A DNA stretch of 64,000 nt from Dyadobacter sp. 50-39 (GCA_001898145.1 MKSR01000036.1:1-64000); one strand, 5' to 3'. Positions 43,859 to 54,178 are shown, counted from the first letter of the stretch. Made by a program: numbers and translations. Notes: generated by a model from the letters alone, not told the origin.

Positions 43859-44401
43859 CTATTGAACGACCTTCTCAATCACCAGATTATGGTTGGTATA
43901 AATGCAAAGGTCCGCAGCGATCGTCAGGCCTTCCCGCACCATTTCTTCCGCTGACAAATGCGTCGCGTGTTTCTTCAGCGCCTGAGCAGCCGATAATGCA
44001 AAGTTTCCGCCCGAGCCGATGGACGCAATGCCGTTTTCAGGTTCCAACACATCGCCCGTGCCCGAAATAACGAGGATTTCGTCTTTATTGGCGGTGATCA
44101 TCATCGCTTCCAGCTTTCGCAGGTAGCGGTCGGTGCGCCAGTCTTTGGCCAGTTCAATGGCCGCGCGTTTCATATTGCCGCCGTAGCCGTTCAATTTTTC
44201 TTCGAAACGGTCCAGTAAGGTGAATGCATCGGCCGTAGAGCCGGCAAAGCCTACCAGTATTTTCCCGCCTTGCAGGGTCCGGATCTTTTTGACATTACTT
44301 TTGGCAACGGTATTGCCCATGGTAGCCTGACCATCCGCGCCCAGGGCGACAGTTCCGTTGTGCAGCACCCCAAGGACGGTGGTAGCGTGTATTTTCTCCA
44401 T
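43859..44401 (-). CDS. hslV: ATP-dependent protease subunit HslV
   Basis: 180 residues from ATG 44401 (a TTG at 44419 would add six residues). Proteasome-type threonine protease: propeptide MEKIHA followed by the catalytic [10 protein letters not shown], then [27 protein letters not shown] and [14 protein letters not shown]. Partner ATPase HslU is not in the window. Lies downstream of the E2 gene but separated by a terminator, so probably has its own promoter. Confidence 0.96.
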   Translation of the reverse strand: MEKIHATTVLGVLHNGTVALGADGQATMGNTVAKSNVKKIRTLQGGKILVGFAGSTADAFTLLDRFEEKLNGYGGNMKRAAIELAKDWRTDRYLRKLEAMMITANKDEILVISGTGDVLEPENGIASIGSGGNFALSAAQALKKHATHLSAEEMVREGLTIAADLCIYTNHNLVIEKVVQ

Positions 44402-44455
44402 ATTGATATTTAAATGCAAATGTTAGTCGCTTTTGAAACAAAATGCCTCTGAAAA

Positions 44456-44490
44456 CAAAAGTGCCAGACCTTGCGGGCCTGACACTTTTT
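44456..44490 (-). terminator. Terminator after the E2 gene
   Basis: On the minus strand AAAAGTGTCAGGCC, loop CGCAA, GGTCTGGCACTTTT pairs fully when G-U pairs are allowed and is followed by more T residues. It lies 18 bases after the E2 stop codon. Confidence 0.82.
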
Positions 44491-44508
44491 CATGCATTTG
44501 TAACAGGG

Positions 44509-46188
44509 TTAAACCAGCATGCTCATCGGCTCTTCCAGCAGCTTCTTCACTGTCAGAAGGAATTGAGCAGCCGTCGCGCCGTCTACCACGCGGTGGTCGG
44601 CCGAAAGCGTTACTTTCATGATGTTGGTCGGGTAAACCGTTCCATCTTCCTTGAAAGCAGCTACTTTCTTGATTGCACCGATCGCCAGGATACAGGAATC
44701 CGGCGGGTTGATGATCGCGGTGAATTCATCTACACCGAACATACCCAGGTTCGACACCGAGAATGTGTTGCCTTCCCAGTCTTTCGGTTGCAGCTTTTTA
44801 TCTTTCGCTTTGCCGGCCAGGTCTTTTACTTCACCTGAAATGGCAGAAAGCGTTTTCTTGTCAGCCTCGCGGATTACCGGCACGAGCAGACCTTCGTCCA
44901 CTGCCACGGCCACGCCGATGTTGACATAATTGTATTTGCGGATTTTGTCACCCAGCCATGCGGAGTTGACGGCAGGGTGCTGCTTCAATGCCACGGCGCA
45001 GGCTTTGATCACCATGTCGTTGAAAGAAATTTTTGCAGTAGCCACTTCGTTCAGCTGCGGACGCAATGCCATTGCCTTGTCCATGTTGATTTCCATGGTC
45101 ACATAGAAGTGAGGCGCGGTGAACAAGCTTTCGCTCAGGCGGCGTGCAATGGTTTTGCGCATTTGCGATATCGGGGTATCCACAAAGTCGCCGGAAGCCG
45201 GTGCCGCAGCAGCGGGGGCAGCTTCTGTTTTCGCAGCGGGGGCGGATTGTGCAGCTGGTGCAGCAGCCGGAGCCGACGCTTGCGCAGCGGGTTTGAACTC
45301 GTCCACATCGCGTTTTACGATGCGCCCGTTATCGCCGCTTCCTGAAACTTCGCTCAGATTAATGCCTTTCTCGTCAGCCAGGCGTTTCGCCAATGGAGAT
45401 GCTTTCACACGATCGCCCGAATCGGCTACCGAAGTGGCTTTCTCGGAACCATTTACGGCAGGGGCAGTTGGTGCAGGAGCAGCCGCGGCAGTTTCCGCAG
45501 GTGCCTCGCCGTTTTCACGGGCCAGCAATGCTTCCACGTTCGCACCTTCTTCACCGATTACTGCGATGATCGCGTCCACAGGTACCGCATCGCCTTCTTT
45601 GATGCCCACATACAGCAGGGTACCATCTTCATATGCTTCCAGTTCCATCGTAGCTTTGTCGGTTTCGACCTCAGCCAGGATATCGCCTGATTTTACTTTA
45701 TCGCCTACTTTTTTCTGCCATGAAACCAGCGTACCTTCTTCCATGGTATCGCTCATTTTGGGCATACGCACTACCGCAGCGTTGATTTTTTCGGTAGAAG
45801 CCGCAGCAGGGGCTGCCGCAGCTGGTGCGGATTGTGCAGAGACAGTCTCAACAGCGGGAGCTTCTTGCTTGGGGGCATTGGCTGCCGGCTCCTCTTTGGC
45901 AGGAGCGCTTCCGTTGCCTGCACCGTCGAGCAGTGACTGGAAGTCTTCGCCTTCGTTACCCACGACCGCCATGATACCGTCGATAGGTACTGCGTCGCCT
46001 TTGTTTACGCCGATATAAAGAAGGGTACCATCCCAGTAAGATTCCAGGTCCATGGTTGCTTTGTCGGTTTCCACCTCGGCAATCACTTCACCGGATTTAA
46101 TTTTATCACCTACTTTTTTGTGCCATTCCGCGATAACACCTTCTTCCATGGTGTCGCTCATTTTGGGCATACGAATTACTTCTGCCAT
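44509..46188 (-). CDS. Pyruvate dehydrogenase E2, dihydrolipoamide acetyltransferase
   Basis: 559 residues. Two lipoyl domains (residues 1-80 and about 137-215), each with ETDKAT, joined by Ala/Pro-rich linkers; E3-binding domain KASPLAKRLADEKGINLSEV in the middle; catalytic domain with the C-terminal DHRVVDG motif and VTMEINMDKAM. Transfers acetyl groups to CoA in the pyruvate dehydrogenase complex. E1 and E3 genes are not adjacent. A TAATTTTG -7-like box lies about 50 bases upstream (46237-46244). Spacer 46189-46420 holds nothing else. Confidence 0.96.
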   Translation of the reverse strand: MAEVIRMPKMSDTMEEGVIAEWHKKVGDKIKSGEVIAEVETDKATMDLESYWDGTLLYIGVNKGDAVPIDGIMAVVGNEGEDFQSLLDGAGNGSAPAKEEPAANAPKQEAPAVETVSAQSAPAAAAPAAASTEKINAAVVRMPKMSDTMEEGTLVSWQKKVGDKVKSGDILAEVETDKATMELEAYEDGTLLYVGIKEGDAVPVDAIIAVIGEEGANVEALLARENGEAPAETAAAAPAPTAPAVNGSEKATSVADSGDRVKASPLAKRLADEKGINLSEVSGSGDNGRIVKRDVDEFKPAAQASAPAAAPAAQSAPAAKTEAAPAAAAPASGDFVDTPISQMRKTIARRLSESLFTAPHFYVTMEINMDKAMALRPQLNEVATAKISFNDMVIKACAVALKQHPAVNSAWLGDKIRKYNYVNIGVAVAVDEGLLVPVIREADKKTLSAISGEVKDLAGKAKDKKLQPKDWEGNTFSVSNLGMFGVDEFTAIINPPDSCILAIGAIKKVAAFKEDGTVYPTNIMKVTLSADHRVVDGATAAQFLLTVKKLLEEPMSMLV

Positions 46189-46420
46189 ATCGCTTGTTAA
46201 GGTATTTTTGTTCTTGGTCGAAATTCAGACTTTGGTCAAAATTACAATAAAAGGTGAATAGGAGAGATGTTTGACATTATAAAATTGCCCCCCGCCATGA
46301 GGGGCCTCCTGTTTTGAAAAAATAACCGTTCTTGTAATGCTTGATAATCAATGCGGTAGGGTGTTTTCTGGCGATTCTGTCAATTTATGATGCCCCGAAT
46401 GGTGCCTGTGCGCGGCGCTT

Positions 46421-47167
46421 TCATTGCTTTTTCCCGGTATATGAATGATCCGCCAAAAGATGTGAATTAAGCCATCCGGCTGCATTCACCTCCGGTTTCT
46501 TTGACTGAAGGCGCAGGGTTCGGAAAAAGCTGCGGGCAACAAGCACGCGTTTTCTAAAGGTATAGGATGTTTCTCCAAAGGCATTGCCAGGCCGCTCAAC
46601 CGTTACGGTTGCACATCGCAGGCCGGCTTTGGCGATCAGTCCGATCAGGTAGGGGGAATGCGGTAAGTAGGGGATAAAACCGGCGGCGGCCTCGCGCCTC
46701 ATCACCATGAACAAGCCTGCATTCATGGGAATCTTCCGGGCCGAAAACCAATGAACCATTCCCTTGAACAAGTAGGAGGTCAGCAGCCGCCCCGGTGACT
46801 CGTACCGTCCGTTCCGACGGGCAAATACCACATCTATCCCCGGCTTCATGGCATCGATCAGCGATGGCAGGTTTTCGGGCTCGTCCTGCAAATCCGCATC
46901 CATCGTTGCCACCAGTTCTCCCCGGGCGAACGCCATTCCGGCTATCAATGCACCGGTTTGGCCGGCATTTCTTTTCAGGTTGACAATATGAAAAGGAATA
47001 GTGGACGGTAATCCACGCAGAATAGCGAGCGAATGATCGGGAGAAGCGTCATTCACATACACGATCTCCAAGGGAATGCCTAGAACCGCCGCTACCCGGC
47101 TGATCCGCTCGTGCAAAGCTGCCAGTGTGGAAGCGCTTTTGTAAACGGGAATAATAATGCTGATCAT
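46421..47167 (-). CDS. Family 2 glycosyltransferase
   Basis: 248 residues. GT-A fold: ISIIIPVYKSASTL at the start, nucleotide-binding VYVNDASPDHSL, metal-binding MDADLQDEPENLP, and the DPM1/ArnC-like region RRNGRYESPGRLLTSYLF. No C-terminal membrane helices. Probably transfers a sugar to a polyprenyl phosphate or to a glycan. Its start shares one base with the stop of the preceding dehydrogenase gene: last member of a coupled six-gene operon. Confidence 0.88.
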   Translation of the reverse strand: MISIIIPVYKSASTLAALHERISRVAAVLGIPLEIVYVNDASPDHSLAILRGLPSTIPFHIVNLKRNAGQTGALIAGMAFARGELVATMDADLQDEPENLPSLIDAMKPGIDVVFARRNGRYESPGRLLTSYLFKGMVHWFSARKIPMNAGLFMVMRREAAAGFIPYLPHSPYLIGLIAKAGLRCATVTVERPGNAFGETSYTFRKRVLVARSFFRTLRLQSKKPEVNAAGWLNSHLLADHSYTGKKQ

Positions 47168-48111
47168 CAGTAACCCTTTTCGTAGTTGACGATATTCAGC
47201 AGCGTTTCCCCGCGCGAGTAGCGTGCGAGGTTTTCTTCAAAAAGGGATTGCCATTTGTACTCAGGCCCTTCCAGGCTCCGGCCTACGTGCGGGGTAATGA
47301 GGATTCGCGGCTCTGCCCACATCGGATGGGAAGCATTCAAAGGCTCCTCTTCAAATACGTCAAGCGCGGCACCCGCCAGTTTGCCCGCCCGGACGCTTTC
47401 CAGTAAGGCCTGATCGTCGAGGGTTCCGCCTCTTCCTATATTCACTACAAATGCGCTGTCGGGTAGCTGGTTTAGCACGTTTTTGTTTACGAAATGGCGT
47501 GTTTCCTCCGTTTTGGGCAGGCAAATGACCAACGCGTCTGTTTCGGCGAGTTGTGCTTGCCAGCTCTGCTGCCCGTATAGCGGAATGCCCTGTTCTTGAG
47601 AGTCATCGGGACGGTTCCTCACTGCGGATACGCTTCCGCCCAAGGCCGTTATTAATCGGGCGATCTCCTGCGCAAGGCTGCCCCAGCCGAGGATCAGGCA
47701 GCGGCTGCCGTGCAAAGTGCGCAACCTGTGTCGCTGCCAGGAATGCCCGCGCTGTTCGTCGCGAAGCAAATGGACGTTCCGGAACAAGGCAAGTAGCAGG
47801 GTAAGGGTATGCTCAGCCAATTCCGCGTCGTACACCCCTCGTGCACAGGTGAGGGTTACGCCTTTTTCGAGGAGCTGTTGTTTTTCGGTTAAGATAATGT
47901 CCACGCCCACAGAATTCGATTGCATCCAGCGAAGCTTTCTGGCAAATGGGAGGCTTTGAATAAAATAGCGGTTTCCCAGCACGATTTCGGCATTTTCAAT
48001 CAATTTGCAGGCTTCTTCATAAGAATGGGCGACGGCGATTTCGTGCCCGGGAGCAGCTTGTTGCAGGCGTTGCCGATGGGCCTTCACCGGCTCATACATC
48101 AGAAGGATCAT
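47167..48111 (-). CDS. D-isomer-specific 2-hydroxyacid dehydrogenase
   Basis: 314 residues. Rossmann segment CLILGWGSLAQEIARLI (GxGxxG variant with GWGSLA), catalytic Arg in VVNIGRGGTLDDQAL, Glu in VFEEEPLNASHPMW and His in ITPHVGRSLEGPEY. Reduces a 2-keto acid with NAD(P)H or the reverse. In this operon it may act on the product of the upstream aldolase-like enzyme. ATGA overlap upstream. Substrate unknown. Confidence 0.88.
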   Translation of the reverse strand: MILLMYEPVKAHRQRLQQAAPGHEIAVAHSYEEACKLIENAEIVLGNRYFIQSLPFARKLRWMQSNSVGVDIILTEKQQLLEKGVTLTCARGVYDAELAEHTLTLLLALFRNVHLLRDEQRGHSWQRHRLRTLHGSRCLILGWGSLAQEIARLITALGGSVSAVRNRPDDSQEQGIPLYGQQSWQAQLAETDALVICLPKTEETRHFVNKNVLNQLPDSAFVVNIGRGGTLDDQALLESVRAGKLAGAALDVFEEEPLNASHPMWAEPRILITPHVGRSLEGPEYKWQSLFEENLARYSRGETLLNIVNYEKGY

Positions 48112-48926
48112 GCGTGGTGCGGATTGGTGGTCCAGCGCTCTACCTGCTCGCGGAAGATGCGGAAATCTGCCACGACCTCCTCATGCGACCGTGCCCGCGC
48201 CTCGTCATAAGCTTTGCGGATGTGATGGACCATGTGCTCCATGCTGTGGGTCGCGTGGTCTTTGATAAATGTCCGTCGGAGGAAGCTGAAATCGATCCCG
48301 AGACGGGCATATTCGTTGATCAGGTACTTGCTGGGAATGGGCAGGCCATTGGGTGGGTAGGTCACGCCGCCCGCACCGAGCGGTATTCCGAAATGCCTGC
48401 GAATGTCGATCACCGTTTCATTCATGAGCGGAATGAAAATGTTCCTGCTGTTTTGCTGGATATGCAGGTCGTTGAGCCCGATGTAGGCCCTGTTCAGGGG
48501 AAGTTGACTGAGCTCTTCCAGGCACGCGAGCGCGGAAGTCGTTTCGATGAGGATATTGAACCTGGCGCGTCCTCCGATCATCTGCAGGGTGTTACGCGCC
48601 TCGGCCACGGTCCGGACCATAGGGAGGAAAATCTCGTCGGCACCCGCCCGCAGCGCGAGCTCCACCTCTTCTTCGGTGTGCTCTCCCGAAAAGCCATTGA
48701 TCCTGCATATCAGCTTGCCGGCCGGCGTCACATCCCGCACGCGGCACAGATCTTCGTAGGTATCGTAATTGATCTGCGTATCGAAATTTTCCTGGCGGAG
48801 CTTCTTTCCCTGGTTTTCCCAATCGACAATGATGCCGTCCACGCCCGCTGCCATGGCCGTTCTGACGATGGCCGGGTCGGTCGAGAATAGAAAGAGCTGG
48901 AAATGGTTAGGTAAATGTAGGTTCAC
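48108..48926 (-). CDS. HpcH/HpaI aldolase / citrate lyase family protein
   Basis: 272 residues starting at GTG 48926, chosen because it makes a GTGA overlap with the methyltransferase stop; the longer frame uses TTG 48959. TIM-barrel signs: AAGVDGIIVDWENQGK near the start, LRAGADEIFLPMVRTVAEA, ILIETTSALACLEEL and AYIGLNDLHIQ by order. Family cleaves or forms C-C bonds of 2-keto-hydroxy acids with a divalent metal. Substrate not predictable; pairs naturally with the downstream 2-hydroxyacid dehydrogenase. Confidence 0.82.
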   Translation of the reverse strand: MNLHLPNHFQLFLFSTDPAIVRTAMAAGVDGIIVDWENQGKKLRQENFDTQINYDTYEDLCRVRDVTPAGKLICRINGFSGEHTEEEVELALRAGADEIFLPMVRTVAEARNTLQMIGGRARFNILIETTSALACLEELSQLPLNRAYIGLNDLHIQQNSRNIFIPLMNETVIDIRRHFGIPLGAGGVTYPPNGLPIPSKYLINEYARLGIDFSFLRRTFIKDHATHSMEHMVHHIRKAYDEARARSHEEVVADFRIFREQVERWTTNPHHA

Positions 48927-49717
48927 AAATCTCTTGTTTTCTGTGCAACGATCAGGCAACTGGTACCAAAAGGGATTCTAACTTTGCTTCGGATGGCATT
49001 TACTTCCCATCCAAGCAAGCTCCTCAGCAAACGTGCCGTAGCCGGCCGACCGGCCATATGTTCGTTCCGCTTCTTTTCGGGGGTATTATTTTTTTTGATA
49101 CCAAACTTCTCTGGCAATACCCTCGCAAGCCACATCGGCGCCCATAAAAGCGAAAAAAAGTATGTGGCATAAGTCACCCTGAAACCCGTTTCAGTAAGCA
49201 ACCCGGAAAGCCGGCCGAGCGTATACCGCCGGAAATGGCCCAGCTGCACGTCGTTTTCAGACCATAAGCTCTGAAATGCGGGAACAGTCAGCATGATTTG
49301 CCCGTCCGGGGCAAGCAAACGGTTGATATTTTTGAGGAAAGATTTGTCGTCGGCAATGTGCTCCATCACATCAAAGAACCCTGCTGCTGGAGCGGCGCCG
49401 TCCGCCTGGGCGATGTAATCTTCGAGGGTACTTTGGATGGTCGACCGGATCCCGCGCTTTCTCGCATTTTCGACACCGGTGCCGTACGGTTCCACCAGCG
49501 TAACTGCGTAACCCGCATTCTGCATGGCCAATGCGGTAATGCCGTTCCCGCCTCCGATATCCAGGAATTCGTGGGGGAAGCGGTTGGCTTTCATTGTTTC
49601 CACCAGGCATTCATTCCGGTGCTGGTACCAGAACGACATATCTTCCATCTCGAAGCACACCGAATTGCCGTCGTCCGGATAAGAAACAAGCCACTTTTCT
49701 CTGTTATCTTCAATCAT
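48923..49717 (-). CDS. SAM-dependent methyltransferase
   Basis: 264 residues. Class I fold with motif I FLDIGGGNGITALAM, acidic loop VTLVEPYGTG, motif near FFDVMEHIADDKSFLKN, and VQLGHFRRYTLGRLSGLL, a feature of methyltransferases in polysaccharide or lipid clusters. ATGA overlaps on both sides. Acceptor unknown. Confidence 0.88.
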   Translation of the reverse strand: MIEDNREKWLVSYPDDGNSVCFEMEDMSFWYQHRNECLVETMKANRFPHEFLDIGGGNGITALAMQNAGYAVTLVEPYGTGVENARKRGIRSTIQSTLEDYIAQADGAAPAAGFFDVMEHIADDKSFLKNINRLLAPDGQIMLTVPAFQSLWSENDVQLGHFRRYTLGRLSGLLTETGFRVTYATYFFSLLWAPMWLARVLPEKFGIKKNNTPEKKRNEHMAGRPATARLLRSLLGWEVNAIRSKVRIPFGTSCLIVAQKTRDL

Positions 49718-50445
49718 CTTTTTTCTCCGGTGATGATCTGAAACGGCAGAAAACTGTTCAATCCCGGAATTTTTTCCAGTACAGGTTCGCTCTTTTGCCC
49801 CAGGGCCGTGTTCGACAGGAAAGGGGGGTAAAAGCCGAATCGTTTGATCTTCAAATTAGACCAGCCGGCATAGTCCATTGCACTGAATAGCTTTGTTCGG
49901 GTCATATCCGCCACTCCTTTGTCACCTTCCCAGGACATGCCGGGCGTCAGCGCGATTTGCAGGTAGTAGAGCGGATTATAGGCGTTGGGTTCCAGAAATA
50001 CCAGTTTTCCACCCGGCCTGGCGATCCTGTACATGGCCTGGAAGCAGGCGTGCAGGCTATGAAAATGGTGCAATGCCATGAAGCCCATAACCACATCGAA
50101 CTGGTCGTTCAACTCTTCAGGCGCGTCCAGAATATCGGCGGCGTGGAGCTTCACGGGAAATTTATTGTCGTTGTAAACCAGCAGCTGCTGCAACAGGAAC
50201 GGCGACAGATCGAGCCCTTCGACCTTATAACCCTGTGCGAGAAAATTCAAAGTGTATTTGCCCATTCCACATGCCACATCGATGATCCTGTCGGATTTTT
50301 TGATGCCGGCAAAATCGATCACCTCCTTCACATGCCTGCGCACGTATGGAGAAGAAACCGGGATCATCGTTTTTTTGATCTTGTGCCCGAAATAATCGAG
50401 TTGCTGGTTGTTGTGGAATTTGATGTTCGATACGACAATGCTCAT
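49714..50445 (-). CDS. SAM-dependent methyltransferase
   Basis: 243 residues from ATG 50445 (the longer frame needs TTG 50502). Motif I RIIDVACGMGKYTLNFL, acidic loop VEGLDLSPF, then FDVVMGFMALHHFHSL and RPGGKLVFLEPNAYNPLYY. A UbiE/COQ5-like class I enzyme. Directly precedes and overlaps the second methyltransferase gene, suggesting two methylations on one product. Confidence 0.88.
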   Translation of the reverse strand: MSIVVSNIKFHNNQQLDYFGHKIKKTMIPVSSPYVRRHVKEVIDFAGIKKSDRIIDVACGMGKYTLNFLAQGYKVEGLDLSPFLLQQLLVYNDNKFPVKLHAADILDAPEELNDQFDVVMGFMALHHFHSLHACFQAMYRIARPGGKLVFLEPNAYNPLYYLQIALTPGMSWEGDKGVADMTRTKLFSAMDYAGWSNLKIKRFGFYPPFLSNTALGQKSEPVLEKIPGLNSFLPFQIITGEKR

Positions 50446-50555
50446 AAACAATGGGGTTCCGTTGGTGCGTTGAATATACGCAAAAATGTCCCCAGTGAGC
50501 AACGTGTTCGTAATGACTTTTCAATCGGTTACGAATAATTTCTATCGGGTATACG

Positions 50556-52253
50556 TCACTGATCGTTAGTAACTTCATATAAACTCACATGCCAGAGAGG
50601 CGAACGGAATATCGCAAGCTTGCGCAAACCCGATTGCTCCGGGTTACGAATGTTTTCTACGGATAGAATGTAGCTGCATCCCAGGCGCTGCAATGCTTCG
50701 TGGGAAAGCGTTATCGCCCGTTGGCGCGGGGCTTTGCCGCGTGTCATGTGCGTTTCGAAATAGGGCAGGCCCTGGTCGTAGACAAGGAGGTTCTGGCTCC
50801 CCCAGAAATCGTAGAAACCCCGGTTGTTCCCGTTCTTTTCCAGTTCGGCGGCAATAATTTTTCTGAACTTGTGCTTGTAGGGCAGCGGATAATTGCTGGA
50901 ATACCCGTCCACCGTCCAGATGCCGTTGTACTGGGCCACCGCAGGCGGGATGCCGATACTGGCGACGCGGTAGCTGTTTTCCGGTTTTCCGATTGCCGTT
51001 TTGATGTCGCGGAACATTCGCTCCGCGTAATAGTCTTCGTAGGTAAAGATGTAATGGTAGGGTACAATGGCGATAAACCTTTTTACAAAACGCTCATAGT
51101 AGGTAGGCTGGTAGGCAAAACACACCAGCAGCTGCAATGCGCCCACCACCGCGAGAACCGCTGTCCGGTATTTAGGCACCACCAGCAGCAGGGCTTGCGC
51201 CGCGGCGATATGCCAAAGCAGTTGCAGGAAAATGTGGAACCGTTCCAGGCTGAACATCCGGAGCAGGTCGGAGGCATTCCGCAGTGCGACCACCGGCTCC
51301 CAGTTAAGCATCGCAATGTAAAAGCAAATGGTTACGATGACGGATAAAGTAATCGTGAGGCCGCGGGGTAATGCCTTTTCACGAAAAACGTGCAGGGCAT
51401 ATACGGCACCCACAAACGGGAGAAGCACGAACGTATGCAGTGAAAGCGCCACATCCACATTGCCGAGCAGCAAGTACCGGGCAAATATTTTCAGGCAAAC
51501 GCTCAATGGCACTGCAAACCGCTTCATTTCCGTCCGGTGGGAAACAAATCCCTCCCCGCCGAGCAGGTTCTGGATCAGGTCGATCTTCGTGGACAGGTAC
51601 ACGGCTAAAAGGACAGCGAAGGCAATGAGCAGCCTTCGTACCGGCCGTTTTTGAAACAGATCTATTCCAATCAGCACCGCGAATGCAAAGAGGATAAATA
51701 CCCCGGCGGACTGGAAATTGGACGCAAATGGGAATGCTGCCAGGATCAGCCAGTTCCATCTGGCAGCCCGTCCGCTTCGGATATTCAGGAGCACGAACAG
51801 CAGCAAGGGCTGGCCGGCAATGCTGAGTCCCCAGGTTGGTAGAAATGGCGTGAATGCAAACGACAGCGCCAGCAATGCCGAGGCTGATTCGGAGGTTCCG
51901 AAATGCCGGCGGCAAAGCAGCCACATCCCGGTGAGCGCTACGCCGCTGATAAAGATGTTGTACACCTGGAACGCGTAAAACGTAGGCAGCAGCAGGTTGA
52001 GCCAGTAGTAGATGTTGTAGGTACTTACCAGCGTAAATTTTGGTACACCCCCCATAAATGGCTCGATGATCGTGTACGGGGGCGCCCACGCGTAAGCGGG
52101 CTGCGTGGCGAGGCGGTACCATACCACAAATGAGTCAAGCGAGTCGAACGCATTGAAGAATGCACCGGGACCGAGAAAAATGGTGGGTGCATGATAAAGC
52201 AAAAATACCAGCAACACCGCCCTGAGGTAGTATTGCTGGTATTTTGCTTTCAT
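50556..52253 (-). CDS. Polytopic membrane protein, DUF6044/YfhO-like
   Basis: 565 residues with about ten transmembrane helices in the first 400 and a soluble C-terminal domain. Segments GPGAFFNAFDSLDSFVVW and AWAPPYTIIEPFMGGVP after the first helix recall integral-membrane glycosyltransferase-like proteins (DUF6044 or YfhO groups), inferred from memory. The C-terminal domain has GIWTVDGYSSNYPLPYKHKF. Likely handles a lipid-linked sugar or polymer; first gene of the coupled operon. It lies 11 bases after lepA in the same direction. Confidence 0.72.
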   Translation of the reverse strand: MKAKYQQYYLRAVLLVFLLYHAPTIFLGPGAFFNAFDSLDSFVVWYRLATQPAYAWAPPYTIIEPFMGGVPKFTLVSTYNIYYWLNLLLPTFYAFQVYNIFISGVALTGMWLLCRRHFGTSESASALLALSFAFTPFLPTWGLSIAGQPLLLFVLLNIRSGRAARWNWLILAAFPFASNFQSAGVFILFAFAVLIGIDLFQKRPVRRLLIAFAVLLAVYLSTKIDLIQNLLGGEGFVSHRTEMKRFAVPLSVCLKIFARYLLLGNVDVALSLHTFVLLPFVGAVYALHVFREKALPRGLTITLSVIVTICFYIAMLNWEPVVALRNASDLLRMFSLERFHIFLQLLWHIAAAQALLLVVPKYRTAVLAVVGALQLLVCFAYQPTYYERFVKRFIAIVPYHYIFTYEDYYAERMFRDIKTAIGKPENSYRVASIGIPPAVAQYNGIWTVDGYSSNYPLPYKHKFRKIIAAELEKNGNNRGFYDFWGSQNLLVYDQGLPYFETHMTRGKAPRQRAITLSHEALQRLGCSYILSVENIRNPEQSGLRKLAIFRSPLWHVSLYEVTNDQ

Positions 52254-52264
52254 ATCGGGAATTG

Positions 52265-54052
52265 CTAGTTGATCTTCAAAACGGCCATAAATGCTTCCTG
52301 CGGAATTTCGACGCTACCTACCTGACGCATCCGTTTCTTACCTTTCTTCTGCTTTTCCAGGAGCTTGCGCTTGCGGGAAATATCACCGCCGTAACATTTG
52401 GCCAAAACGTCTTTCCGCATCGCTTTCACCGTCTCGCGGGCGATGATCTTCTGACCGATGGCCGCCTGGATCGCGATCTCGAACATTTGCCGCGGGATCA
52501 GCTCGCGGAGTTTTTCGCAAAGCTTCTTGCCCCATTCGTAGGATTTCGAACGGTGTACGATGGCCGACAAGGCATCCACTGCCTCGCCATTCAGCATCAC
52601 GTCGAGCTTCACCATGTCCGACTCCTGGTAACCTGCCAGTTCGTAATCCAGCGAAGCATAGCCGCGGGAAATTGTTTTGAGCTTATCAAAAAAGTCGAAT
52701 ACGACCTCAGCCAGCGGAATGAGGAATTGAAGTTCCACGCGCTCGGCGGTGAGGTAAATCTGGTTTTTAAGGATACCCCGCTTGTCCATACACAGGTTCA
52801 GGATCGGGCCGATGTAGTCCGATTTGGTGATGATCTGCGCATTGATATACGGCTCCTCGATGTATTTGATATGGTTAGGCTCTGGCATTTCCGACGGCGC
52901 GCTGATGTTCAGGAGCTTGTCTTTGGTCGTCAACACCCGGAACTGTACCGACGGCACCGTGGTGATCACCGTCATGTCGAACTCGCGTTCGAGTCGTTCC
53001 TGAACGATCTCCATGTGCAGCATACCGAGGAAGCCGCAACGGAAACCGAAGCCCAGCGCCGCAGAAGTTTCCGGTTCCCAAACCAGCGCGGCGTCATTCA
53101 GTTGAAGCTTTTCCATGGCCTCGCGAAGCTCTTCGAACTCGCTGGTGTCAACAGGATAAATACCGGCGAAAACCATCGGCTTTACCTCCGAGAACCCTAC
53201 GATCGCTTCGCTGGCGGGGCGGTCGATATGCGTAAATGTGTCGCCTACCTTTACTTCCTTGGCTACTTTGATACCCGAGATCAGGTAACCTACGTCGCCG
53301 CATTCCACTACTTGCTTGGGTATCTGCTGCAAACCGAGCGTACCGATTTCGTCGGCAATATATTCCTTGCCGGTCGCCATGAATTTTACTTTATCACCCT
53401 TTTTGATGCTGCCGTTTTTCACACGGAAGATTACCTCGATACCGCGGTACGAATTGAAAACAGAGTCGAAGATCAGCGCCTGCAGCGGACCTTCCGGATC
53501 GCCGACCGGCGCAGGAATGCGCTCGACAATGGCATTCAGGATGTCCTCGATACCGATACCTTCCTTGCCGCTGGCCGGGATAATGTCGGCACGTTCGCAG
53601 CCCAGCAGGTCTACCATTTCATCCTTGATCTCCTCGGGCATCGCGCCGGGAAGGTCGATCTTGTTCAGGACAGGGATGATCACCAGGTCGTGGTTGATAG
53701 CCAGATAGAGGTTGGAGATGGTTTGCGCCTCGGTTCCCTGTGAAGCGTCCACGAGCAGCAATGCGCCTTCGCAGGCGGCGATCGAGCGGGAAACCTCGTA
53801 GGAAAAGTCCACGTGGCCCGGGGTGTCGATCAGGTTCAGTATATATTCTTCTCCTTTATAAACATAGTTCATCTGGATCGCGTGGCTCTTGATGGTGATG
53901 CCGCGTTCCCGTTCCAGATCCATATTGTCGAGCAATTGCGCCTGCATTTCGCGCTGCGATACAGTTTTGGTGAATTCCAGCAGGCGGTCCGCCAGGGTAC
54001 TTTTCCCGTGGTCAATATGGGCAATAATGCAAAAATTACGGATTTTCTTCAT
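52265..54052 (-). CDS. lepA: Elongation factor 4
   Basis: 595 residues, the usual length. G1 [11 protein letters not shown] at 10-20, G2 [13 protein letters not shown]3 DTPGHVDF, G4 NKID, then domain II and the LepA-specific C-terminal domain ending [21 protein letters not shown] in part. Back-translocates or remodels stalled ribosomes. ATG start at 54052 with a promoter about 55 bases upstream. Confidence 0.98.
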   Translation of the reverse strand: MKKIRNFCIIAHIDHGKSTLADRLLEFTKTVSQREMQAQLLDNMDLERERGITIKSHAIQMNYVYKGEEYILNLIDTPGHVDFSYEVSRSIAACEGALLLVDASQGTEAQTISNLYLAINHDLVIIPVLNKIDLPGAMPEEIKDEMVDLLGCERADIIPASGKEGIGIEDILNAIVERIPAPVGDPEGPLQALIFDSVFNSYRGIEVIFRVKNGSIKKGDKVKFMATGKEYIADEIGTLGLQQIPKQVVECGDVGYLISGIKVAKEVKVGDTFTHIDRPASEAIVGFSEVKPMVFAGIYPVDTSEFEELREAMEKLQLNDAALVWEPETSAALGFGFRCGFLGMLHMEIVQERLEREFDMTVITTVPSVQFRVLTTKDKLLNISAPSEMPEPNHIKYIEEPYINAQIITKSDYIGPILNLCMDKRGILKNQIYLTAERVELQFLIPLAEVVFDFFDKLKTISRGYASLDYELAGYQESDMVKLDVMLNGEAVDALSAIVHRSKSYEWGKKLCEKLRELIPRQMFEIAIQAAIGQKIIARETVKAMRKDVLAKCYGGDISRKRKLLEKQKKGKKRMRQVGSVEIPQEAFMAVLKIN

Positions 54053-54106
54053 GAAAGTAGTTCCTATTCCAATGCTTTGAATATATAGTTCAGGTCAAAG
54101 CAATCA

Positions 54107-54136
54107 CAAAATTACGAGGGTAATTAATATTTCAAG
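54107..54136 (-). promoter_or_regulatory. Probable lepA promoter
   Basis: Minus strand: -7 box TAATTTTG (54107-54114, fits TAnnTTTG) and -33-like CTTG (54133-54136) with an 18-base spacing, about 55 bases before the lepA ATG. One base short of the usual 19-base spacing. Confidence 0.5.
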
Positions 54137-54178
54137 ATGTTTTCAAACAGAAGTTCAAACTAAAAATGACACGCATGC

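Noticed and set aside
45119-46018. Plus-strand Ala/Ser-rich frame opposite the E2 gene
   Set aside because: Produced by the Ala/Pro-rich linkers of E2 read in antisense.
52244-53743. Long plus-strand frame of 499 codons opposite lepA
   Set aside because: Antisense of lepA; composition is typical of a shadow in high-GC codons and no family pattern is seen.
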